From Candidatus Omnitrophota bacterium (GTDB lineage Bacteria > Omnitrophota > Gorgyraeia > Duberdicusellales > 4484-171): 23,065 nucleotides of DNA. The notes below the pieces were generated by a model that saw only the letters and a program-made list of their open reading frames with translations, was not told the DNA's origin and searched no databases. Below, one piece after another: positions 1-5,451 of the stretch. The number at the start of each line of letters is the position of its first letter. Positions within the stretch are counted from its first letter, which is position 1. The DNA lies in NCBI GenBank assembly GCA_023135855.1, contig JAGLSH010000005.1:1-23065 (forward strand), read 5' to 3'. The position numbers were made by a program, and so were the translations under genes.

Positions 1-1
1 A

Positions 2-58
2 GGACATTATCACTTAGCTACTACACCTCTATTTTCTCCCATTGTTAAAGTAAAATAA
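2..58 (+). CDS. C-terminal tail of an upstream gene (partial, unidentified)
   Basis: A reading frame open from the window edge ends at TAA 56-58 and would encode the last 18 residues of an upstream protein, ending in FSPIVKVK. I do not recognise the family. The next gene begins only 21 nt later and a promoter-like sequence overlaps this tail, so the frame may also be chance. The other two forward frames stop at 15-17 and 46-48. Confidence 0.25.
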   Translation, partial: GHYHLATTPLFSPIVKVK

Positions 59-69
59 TCTGATATAAT
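42..69 (+). promoter_or_regulatory. Sigma70-like promoter for the pyr operon
   Basis: TTGTTA (42-47) and a perfect TATAAT (64-69) are separated by 16 nt. Transcription would begin near 76, only about 3 nt before the pyrK ATG at 79, so the message would be nearly leaderless. A GGAAG (73-77) lies too close to the start to act as a normal ribosome binding site. Confidence 0.5.
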
Positions 70-78
70 ACTGGAAGC

Positions 79-855
79 ATGATGAAGGTCAGTACCCCTA
101 AAGAGCTTACCGTAAGAGTTAAAAAGATCAATAAAATTAAGACCGATATCTTTCTTTTGAGCTTTGATTCTGTTTATATCTCGAAGAACTCTTCTCCTGG
201 ACAATTTCTTCACATTAAAATAATTAAAACTATTCTAAGAAGACCGTTTAGTATTCATTGTGTTAAGGGGAAAACCGTATTTATTCTCTTTAGGATTAGA
301 GGTCGAGGGACTCAGATTCTGTCTGACTATAAAAAAGGAGATGAGTTAAATATTATAGGTCCTTTAGGGAGAGGGTTTTGTTTGAATAGTAAAAGCGGAA
401 AAAATATTCTTCTTGCTGGGGGGCTAGGGGTTGCACCGTTAGTTTTTCTTGCAGATAGATTGAAACAGACTAAGCCAATCGCTATCTTAGGAGCAAAAGA
501 CAAAAATGACACTATATGCGCGGATGAATTTAGGAAGAGAGGATGCCGAGTTTATATTGCAACTGAAGATGGTTCAAAAGGAAGAAAAGGGACGGCTGTA
601 GATATTTTAAAAAGTCTTTTTAATAAATTCAATAAGAGTGATAAAATAAACTTGTATACTTGTGGGCCTGAAGGTATGTTTAAAGGAATGAAGAAAGCTA
701 TTGGTAAGAATAAAAATGTAAATTGCCAAGTTTCCTTTGAGCAGTTTATGGGTTGTGGCCTAGGTTCATGCTGCGGATGCACCATTGAAACCAAAAATGG
801 TTATAAAAAAGTATGCAAAGATGGCCCAGTGTTTAATATGAATGATGTTTTGTAG
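79..855 (+). CDS. pyrK: Dihydroorotate dehydrogenase B, electron transfer subunit PyrK
   Basis: This 258-residue protein carries electrons from the FMN of PyrD to NAD+ through FAD and a [2Fe-2S] cluster, in the fourth step of de novo UMP synthesis in the cytoplasm. The FAD-binding motif RRPFSI lies in the first third, GGLGVAP marks the NAD-binding domain, and the C-terminal cluster ligands are C226, C231, C234 and C246 in the pattern C-X4-C-X2-C-X11-C, followed by the family signature KDGPVF. Length is normal. ATG 79 is the first of two adjacent ATGs (79 and 82) and either could be used. It heads an operon with a transporter, pyrD and pyrF; pyrD downstream is its obligate partner, which confirms the class 1B assignment. 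Identity is secure. Confidence 0.95.
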   Translation: MMKVSTPKELTVRVKKINKIKTDIFLLSFDSVYISKNSSPGQFLHIKIIKTILRRPFSIHCVKGKTVFILFRIRGRGTQILSDYKKGDELNIIGPLGRGFCLNSKSGKNILLAGGLGVAPLVFLADRLKQTKPIAILGAKDKNDTICADEFRKRGCRVYIATEDGSKGRKGTAVDILKSLFNKFNKSDKINLYTCGPEGMFKGMKKAIGKNKNVNCQVSFEQFMGCGLGSCCGCTIETKNGYKKVCKDGPVFNMNDVL

Positions 856-870
856 AGGGGTAAAATAGAT

Positions 871-1227
871 ATGTGGTATACATATATAGCTTTGGGGCTA
901 GGAGCAGGAATCGCGAGTGGGTTTTTAGGAATTGGAGGCGGGTCAATACTGATTCCAGTTTTAGTGTATATATTTGGCCTTAGTCAACATCAAGCTCAAG
1001 GTACAACCTTAGCTTTGATGATTCCGCCGATAGGATTGCTAGCTGCTTGGAAGTATTATAGTCATGGGAATGTTAAGCTAAACATGGCTGCTTTTATTTG
1101 TATTGGATTTTTAGTTGGCGGGCTGATTGGAGCAATTTTTGTTCACAAAGTACCTGCTCCTGTATTAAGGAAGGTTTTTGGAATATTTTTATTCTTGATA
1201 TCGATAAAAATGATTTTAGGAAAATGA
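871..1227 (+). CDS. Half-size TSUP (TauE/SafE) family membrane transporter
   Basis: A 118-residue, very hydrophobic protein with about four membrane helices. The N-terminal signature SGFLGIGGGSILIPVL is the hallmark of the TauE/SafE (TSUP) family, whose usual members are about 250 residues with a duplicated unit of this size. This is therefore a single-repeat version that would have to form a dimer. The family exports sulfite, sulfonates and other small organic anions; the substrate here cannot be read from sequence. It starts at ATG 871 behind AGAGGGG (854-860) and its stop overlaps the pyrD start (ATGA 1224-1227). Lying between pyrK and pyrD, it may move a pyrimidine-pathway anion such as orotate or dihydroorotate, but this is inference from position only. 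Confidence 0.8.
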   Translation: MWYTYIALGLGAGIASGFLGIGGGSILIPVLVYIFGLSQHQAQGTTLALMIPPIGLLAAWKYYSHGNVKLNMAAFICIGFLVGGLIGAIFVHKVPAPVLRKVFGIFLFLISIKMILGK

Positions 1228-2135
1228 ATATTAATCTAAAAGTAAAATTAGGAAAACTGAAGTTAGATACTCCAATAATCTCTGCTTCAGGAACTTTTGG
1301 CTATGGGAATGAGCTAAAAGACTTAGCTAATTTTAAAGCTATAGGCGCTGTTACTACTAAAACTATAACTTTAAAATCTCGAGTTGGGAATCCGCCGCCA
1401 AGAATTTACGAAAGCGAATGTGGAGTGATGAATTCGGTAGGCTTAGAAAACCCTGGGTTAGGAGTTTTTATAAAAGAAAAACTACCGGAAATTGAAAAAT
1501 TAAACACTAAGTGCATTGTTAGCGTTGGTGGCTCTTCAAATGCGGAATACAGAAAAGTTGTAGAAGCCTTAACTTGCGAAAAAGGAATAGATGGTTTTGA
1601 AATCAATCTATCCTGCCCTAATCTAAAATTAAAAAAATTAATTTCCCAAGATGCTAAGGCAACTTATAATTTAACCAAGACCTTAAGAAAGATAACCAGC
1701 AAGCCTCTGTTTATAAAAATTACTCCTGAAGTGAGTGATATTGTAAAAATTGCCAAAGCTGTGGAGCAAGGTAAAGCTGATGGTATATCATTAGTAAATA
1801 CCTTCTTTTCCCTTCGAATAAATACTGAAACTAAAAAACCTTATCTAGGGAATGTTTATGGGGGGTATTCTGGCCGAGCAATTAAGCCAATGAGTCTTTA
1901 TAGAGTTTGGAAAGTAGCCAAGGAAGTTAAAATTCCGATTATTGGTGGCGGAGGGATAGAGAATGCAACCGATGCGATTGAGTTCATTCTAGCCGGAGCT
2001 ACTGCAGTTAGTTTAGGAACTATAAACTTAGTTAACCCTAATAGTGGAGAAGATGTTTTGTTAGGAATAAAGAAGTATATGAAGAAGGATAAAGTTAACG
2101 ATATAAATAAGCTGAGAGGAGGATTAATTGAATAA
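1224..2135 (+). CDS. pyrD: Dihydroorotate dehydrogenase B, catalytic subunit PyrD (class 1B)
   Basis: A 303-residue FMN-dependent TIM-barrel enzyme oxidising dihydroorotate to orotate. Family motifs run in order: SASGTFGYGNE near the N terminus, TTKTITL with the FMN/substrate lysine, NPPPR, NSVGLENPG, and INLSCPN with the class 1 catalytic cysteine at C131; GGGGI and the phosphate-binding region close the barrel. With PyrK two genes upstream this is the NAD+-reducing type 1B enzyme. The frame is open 126 nt further upstream, but that extension lies inside the transporter gene and encodes a low-complexity sequence unlike the family. ATG 1224 gives the expected N terminus and an ATGA overlap, with AGGA 1218-1221 just upstream. 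Its 3' end overlaps pyrF by 8 nt. Confidence 0.95.
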   Translation: MNINLKVKLGKLKLDTPIISASGTFGYGNELKDLANFKAIGAVTTKTITLKSRVGNPPPRIYESECGVMNSVGLENPGLGVFIKEKLPEIEKLNTKCIVSVGGSSNAEYRKVVEALTCEKGIDGFEINLSCPNLKLKKLISQDAKATYNLTKTLRKITSKPLFIKITPEVSDIVKIAKAVEQGKADGISLVNTFFSLRINTETKKPYLGNVYGGYSGRAIKPMSLYRVWKVAKEVKIPIIGGGGIENATDAIEFILAGATAVSLGTINLVNPNSGEDVLLGIKKYMKKDKVNDINKLRGGLIE

Positions 2136-2799
2136 TAATTGGAAAAAATTAATTGTTGCTTTGGATTTAGATAAAAGAAGCGAAATAGAAAAAGCAATAG
2201 ACATCTTTGCTCCTAAAGGAGTAAAATTTAAAATTGGTTCAATTGCTTTTACTAAGTTTGGGCCAGATTTTGTTAAGGGGTTGATTGATCAAGGAATAGA
2301 TATTTTTTTAGATTTAAAATTGTATGATATTCCTAATACTATGGCTAGAACATCTTCGGTTATTGCTGAGTTAGGATGTTGGGCCTTTACTGTGCACCTT
2401 TATTCAGGGAGAGAAGCTCTTGGGGCAGTAAAAGAGGCAGTTGCAAAGACAGCTGAGAAAATGAAGAAAGCAAGACCATTGATTTTAGGGGTAAGTGTGC
2501 TTACAAGTTCAGAAGCTACTAAATCTGAAATTCATGATTTAGTTAGGCAGGCTGATTATGTAGGGTTAGAAGGAGTAATCTCTTCAGCCAATGATGTTAA
2601 AGAGATAAAAAAAGATTTTCCTAAGCTGAAAGTAATTACTCCAGGCATTCGCAATCCCCTGGATCAGAAGGGAGATCAAAAAAGAATTGCTACGGCTTCC
2701 ATAGCTTTTGCTAATGGAGCCGATTATATAGTCGTTGGTAGGCCAATCATTGAAAAGAATGATTACCTAAAGGCTGCTGAGGAAATTATAAGAGGGTAA
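2128..2799 (+). CDS. pyrF: Orotidine 5'-phosphate decarboxylase
   Basis: A 223-residue TIM-barrel enzyme catalysing the last step of UMP synthesis, decarboxylation of OMP. The active-site signature D-X-K-X-X-D is seen as DLKLYD (D62, K64, D67), after FKIG with another active-site lysine; TPGIR and the terminal phosphate-gripper VVGRPI are present. The start is TTG 2128, supported by the strong Shine-Dalgarno AGAGGAGG (2115-2122) 5 nt upstream, and overlaps the end of pyrD by 8 nt, so translation is probably coupled. It is the last gene of the pyrimidine operon. No terminator is visible after it; instead the reading frame of a pilus-gene remnant begins at its stop codon. Confidence 0.95.
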   Translation: MNNNWKKLIVALDLDKRSEIEKAIDIFAPKGVKFKIGSIAFTKFGPDFVKGLIDQGIDIFLDLKLYDIPNTMARTSSVIAELGCWAFTVHLYSGREALGAVKEAVAKTAEKMKKARPLILGVSVLTSSEATKSEIHDLVRQADYVGLEGVISSANDVKEIKKDFPKLKVITPGIRNPLDQKGDQKRIATASIAFANGADYIVVGRPIIEKNDYLKAAEEIIRG

Positions 2800-3020
2800 A
2801 ATTTTTAATCTATTTTATAGATAAAGAGAAAATAAGTCAACTAGGTGATTTTCTTTTATTTGTTTCGGATTATTATGATATTCAGGTAAAAAATAGTTTA
2901 AAGAACCTTATTACTTGTATTGAACCGACATTAATTCTTGTTCTTAGCGCAGCCGTGTTGTTTGTTGCTTTAGCTGTTTTTTTCCCGATGTGGAGTTTGA
3001 GCCAACCTTTCAAACATTAG
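2796..3020 (+). pseudogene. Remnant of GspF/PilC inner-membrane protein (C-terminal tail only)
   Basis: Frame 3 from about 2796 to TAG 3018-3020 encodes some 74 residues. The stretch GDFLLFVSDYYDIQVKNSL, the following IEPTLILVL helix and the end SLSQPF reproduce the last segment of type IV pilus/type II secretion platform proteins (PilC/GspF, normally around 400 residues). There is no ATG, GTG or TTG in frame before the terminal membrane helix, the frame is closed by TGA at 2778-2780, and the remaining 300-plus residues are absent. The break abuts the pyrF stop codon, so the rest was probably removed by a deletion that fused the pyr operon to the pilus locus. Family assignment rests on reading the motif pattern, not on a search. 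Confidence 0.75.
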
Positions 3021-3021
3021 T

Positions 3022-3050
3022 TTGACAATAGAAAATTTTTATTGTATTTT
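3022..3050 (+). promoter_or_regulatory. Sigma70-like promoter of the pilin gene
   Basis: A consensus TTGACA (3022-3027) and TATTTT (3045-3050) are spaced by exactly 17 nt. It lies immediately after the stop of the GspF/PilC remnant and predicts a 5' leader of about 70 nt before the pilin ATG at 3128. Confidence 0.65.
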
Positions 3051-3127
3051 GTGGTAAAGGAAATAAATATAGAAAAATGGCTGTTGTATTTTATCGTTGA
3101 GAAAAGATCAGGAAAAGGGGGTGAAGC

Positions 3128-3508
3128 ATGCGTAAAGGTTTTACTATGATTGAAGTAGTCATAGTTATTGTTGTTTTGGCAGTTTTGGCAGCAGTAGCTA
3201 TTCCTAGGTACATTGATCTTCAAAATCAGGCTAACGAATCAGCTGAAGCTGGCGTAGCTGGTGGAGTAAGAGCAGGTATTGCAACATATTATATCGAACA
3301 ATGCGCTGGCGGTAGCTGCGTTTGGCCTACAACACTAGATAGCGTTGCTGTAAGTACTACTTGTGATGCAACTAATCCTTGTTTTGGAAGTGTTCTTGAA
3401 CAAAGTGGAATTGCAGACGGAAGTTGGGCTAAAGATGCATTTGGCGATTATAATGGACCAGATGGTGGAAGCTATACTTATGACAACACTGACGGTTCAT
3501 TTGAATAA
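3128..3508 (+). CDS. Type IV pilin / pseudopilin-like protein
   Basis: A 126-residue prepilin. The short leader MRKG precedes the prepilin-peptidase site G/F; the mature protein starts F-T-M-I-E with the conserved Glu at +5 and continues into the hydrophobic assembly helix (VVIVIVVLAVLAAVAIP). The globular part is small and rich in Gly, Ser, Asp and Thr with four cysteines (in QCAGGSC and TTCDATNPC) that could form two disulfides. ATG 3128 follows GGGGGTGA (3117-3123). It is the only intact gene in an otherwise decayed pilus/secretion locus and retains its own promoter and a terminator-like hairpin downstream. It could be a major pilin subunit or a type II secretion pseudopilin; the sequence does not separate these. 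No prepilin peptidase, ATPase or secretin gene is present in the window. Confidence 0.9.
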   Translation: MRKGFTMIEVVIVIVVLAVLAAVAIPRYIDLQNQANESAEAGVAGGVRAGIATYYIEQCAGGSCVWPTTLDSVAVSTTCDATNPCFGSVLEQSGIADGSWAKDAFGDYNGPDGGSYTYDNTDGSFE

Positions 3509-3526
3509 TTCTTTATTATTTGATTA

Positions 3527-3989
3527 GTGAAAAATAAAAAAGGATTTGCCCTAATATCAGCGATAATAACAATGGTTGTAGCCAATATCGCAGTATTAGG
3601 GCTTTTTTTATTATGGAAAGTTTTCAAAAACTTCTCGCCCAAGAGGCTTACCTAAAATCTTTATATTTATCTGAAGCAGGAATCCAGGGAATTGTTTATC
3701 GGCATGCAAAGGATGACAATGTTTTTTTAGGAAAAAGAATAGTTTTTCCTAACCAAAAGTTTAACGTAAAAGCAAATGAAGTTGGTTTTCTTGTAATTGA
3801 CGTGAGAGATAGTAAAATAGTTAAGATAAAAGGGGACAAAAATTATTCAGGAGATCCCGGAGATGGTGACCCAGGCGGCTATGAAAGGAATAGAACGCAG
3901 AAGAAAAAACATTTATTTATTATTCCACATCTGGTAAAATAACAAGGGTAGAAAACAACCTAGAGGCTCAAATAGGTGAAATAAGATAA
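3527..3989 (+). pseudogene. Frameshifted minor pilin of PilX/GspK type
   Basis: Three frames together make one protein. GTG 3527 (frame 2) gives MKNKKGFALISAIITMVV, a prepilin leader with cleavage after G6 and a hydrophobic helix, without Glu at +5 as in GspK/PilX-like subunits. After the T7 run at 3603-3609 the sequence continues in frame 1 with QKLLAQEAYLKSLYLSEAGIQ, the characteristic A-x-Y-L-S-E-A-G-I segment that follows the helix in such proteins. Near 3885-3895 it moves to frame 3, giving TFIYYSTSGKITRVENNLEA and ending at TAA 3987-3989. One added T in the T7 run and one added base near 3890 would restore about 154 residues. A 109-residue open frame (3613-3942) is only the middle portion. 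Most likely a decayed gene; sequencing error or slippage at the T run cannot be excluded. Confidence 0.7.
3548..3609 (+). terminator. Long intrinsic-terminator-like hairpin inside the minor pilin frame
   Basis: GCCCTAATA (3548-3556) pairs perfectly with TATTAGGGC (3594-3602), and TTTTTTT follows at once (3603-3609). Inside the stem, GCGATA (3560-3565) pairs with TATCGC (3586-3591), and the apex can form ACAA/TTGT. The element lies 40 nt after the pilin stop and fits a Rho-independent terminator for the pilin transcript, although it also encodes the hydrophobic helix of the following minor pilin. Confidence 0.65.
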
Positions 3990-4089
3990 CGAACAAGGAC
4001 AGCAATTACTTTAAGACCAATAGAAGGGTTGTAGAGTGCTTAATTGAAAAATCCGTGGCCTTCAATCTCTTGATAATAAATTTAAAAAT

Positions 4090-4340
4090 ATGGAGCGGGG
4101 AGAAGACCCTTTGGGGTAACTATGGTGACTTTGTCGAAGAGTGGAGGTTCAGGGAGGTTAAAGGGAATAATTTGGGGTTCTTATTGACCGGTTGCTATTT
4201 TTGGAGATAGTCTTCTAGAGGTGAATGATGATGTGCAAAAAATGACGATTTTGGAAATACAAAATGAATTAGTTATTTTGACTGATGGAAAAGTAAATTT
4301 TGAATTAGGGATTGGAGATTCCCTAGATGACTTGAAGTAA
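4090..4340 (+). pseudogene. Decayed PilP/GspC-like pilus or secretion protein (C-terminal part)
   Basis: Frame 3 from about 4105 to TAA 4338-4340 encodes RLKGIIWGSY, then a premature TGA at 4185-4187, then PVAIFGDSLLEVNDDV and QNELVILTDGKVNFELGIG. The pattern 'L-K-G-I-I-W ... P-V-A-I ... V-x-x-M-T-I-L-E-I ... V-I-L' is what I expect of the small beta domain at the C terminus of PilP/GspC/GspB-like inner-membrane proteins. Upstream, frame 1 from ATG 4090 gives MERGEDP and would join frame 3 (FGV) after a one-base shift near 4108. So at least one frameshift and one nonsense mutation are present. From 3990 to 4089 I see no convincing coding sequence or signal. The family call is a motif-level judgement. 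Confidence 0.55.
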
Positions 4341-4358
4341 AGGAGGGATATTATATCA

Positions 4359-4967
4359 ATGGATGTAAAATTAGATAGTTTAATAGCTAAAATCAAACAA
4401 GATGGCATAGATGAGGCCAAGAAAATTTCTAAAGATATTATTGAAAAAGCTAATAAAGAAGCTGAAGTCATCGTTAAAGAAGCTAAGGCTGAGGCTAAAA
4501 AAATAGAAGAACAAGCAAAAGATTTAGCAGGGAAGCTAAAATCTAATTCCCAAGATTCTCTTAAGCAAGCTTCTCGAGATTTAGTTTTAACTGTAAAGGG
4601 AGAGTTGATTTCTTTGTTTGATCGGATTTTAAAGGATAAGACGGGGGAAGCTTTGAGCTCTGAATTTATGGCTGGGCTAATTACTAAAATAATAGATAAG
4701 TGGTCTCCAAAAAACAGTGCACCCTGGGAGATATTAGTAAATAAGAGTGATAAAGAAAAAATAGAAAAAGCGATTATAGCTTCCTTAAAGAAAGAGGCTA
4801 AGGCAACTATAGAAGTAAGGGTGAGTAAAACTGTAAATAAAGGGTTTCGCATCGGCATAAAAGGCGAAGATTTCCATTATGATTTTACTGACCAGAGCAT
4901 ACTAGAGGCTTTAGGAGAATCCTTAAGTCCTTCTCTTACAGCAATTTTAGATATAAGCAATGGATAA
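4359..4967 (+). CDS. atpE: V-type ATPase subunit E (peripheral stalk)
   Basis: A 202-residue protein whose first third is a charged, Ala/Lys/Glu-rich coiled coil and whose C-terminal half is a mixed alpha/beta domain. This is the layout of V/A-type ATPase subunit E (also ntpE), which links the catalytic A3B3 head to the membrane subunit I as part of the stator. It is first in an operon with the order E - DUF2764 - A - B - D - I - K, which fixes the identity better than the divergent sequence. ATG 4359 has AGGAGG at 4341-4346, 12 nt upstream, a slightly long spacing. Its stop overlaps the next start (ATGGATAA, 4960-4967). I found no convincing promoter directly upstream; the region before it is the pilus-gene remnant. 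Confidence 0.88.
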   Translation: MDVKLDSLIAKIKQDGIDEAKKISKDIIEKANKEAEVIVKEAKAEAKKIEEQAKDLAGKLKSNSQDSLKQASRDLVLTVKGELISLFDRILKDKTGEALSSEFMAGLITKIIDKWSPKNSAPWEILVNKSDKEKIEKAIIASLKKEAKATIEVRVSKTVNKGFRIGIKGEDFHYDFTDQSILEALGESLSPSLTAILDISNG

Positions 4968-5451
4968 GTATTATTATTTTGTAGCTCAACTGCCTCTTTT
5001 AATCTTCGGACAAGAGTGTTATGCTAGTAAACAGCATTTTCTAGAGCAAGCTAAAAAATGGCTGTCTGATAAAGATTTTGTAATAATTTCTGGGGTAAGT
5101 TTAAATGATTTTTATTTAAGAGAGGACGACAATAAGGTTTTATCCCAGTATAAGAATTTTGAGAAAAGTTTAAAAAAAGAGATTGAGTCTTTTCGTAAAA
5201 ACGAGAATCGAGGAGAAAATTATCTTCTAAATTCTAAATTAAATTTAGAAGAGGGGACACCTTTAGAAATAGAAAAGGCTCTTTTACGTTTGCGATGGAA
5301 ATTTATTGAATTCTTAGAAGAGGGCCACTTTTTCGATTTAGAGATTTTAATTGTTTATTTTTTAAAGATACAAATATTGGAAAAACTGTTTACTTTTGAC
5401 AGAGATAAGGGGACAGTTATTTTTGACAAGTTATGCGAGGTAGCTAGATGA
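4960..5451 (+). CDS. DUF2764-family protein of the V-ATPase operon
   Basis: A 163-residue, mostly helical protein starting MDKYYYFVAQLPLLIFG. This N terminus and the place between subunits E and A are typical of DUF2764 proteins, found in V-ATPase operons of Chlamydiae, Bacteroidetes and spirochaetes (Chlamydia has the same E - DUF2764 - A - B - D - I - K order). No canonical subunit C (the socket joining rotor and c ring) is encoded here, so this protein is a candidate replacement; that role is inference. It overlaps subunit E by 8 nt and subunit A by 4 nt (ATGA 5448-5451), so translation is probably coupled and subunit levels matched. No signal peptide or membrane helix is evident, consistent with a cytoplasmic stalk component. 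Confidence 0.8.
   Translation: MDKYYYFVAQLPLLIFGQECYASKQHFLEQAKKWLSDKDFVIISGVSLNDFYLREDDNKVLSQYKNFEKSLKKEIESFRKNENRGENYLLNSKLNLEEGTPLEIEKALLRLRWKFIEFLEEGHFFDLEILIVYFLKIQILEKLFTFDRDKGTVIFDKLCEVAR

Noticed and set aside
1098..1223. N-terminal extension of PyrD by 42 residues
   Set aside because: It lies wholly inside the transporter gene in another frame, encodes a Cys/Trp/Phe-rich sequence unlike PyrD, and ATG 1224 gives the family N terminus with an ATGA overlap.
3613..3942. 109-residue frame as an independent hypothetical gene
   Set aside because: Its start lacks a ribosome binding site and its sequence is the middle of the frameshifted minor pilin; leader and C-terminal parts are in the other frames.
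4185..4187. TGA recoded as an amino acid (Gly or Trp) in the PilP/GspC-like remnant
   Set aside because: TGA ends intact genes here (thrS, rplT, subunit D, trkH), and a frameshift in the same remnant shows decay; TAG interruptions in the MBL gene argue the same.
4181..4858. 225-residue reverse-strand open frame
   Set aside because: It is antisense to subunit E and the PilP/GspC-like remnant, Ser-rich with no recognisable motif, and all supported genes are on the + strand.
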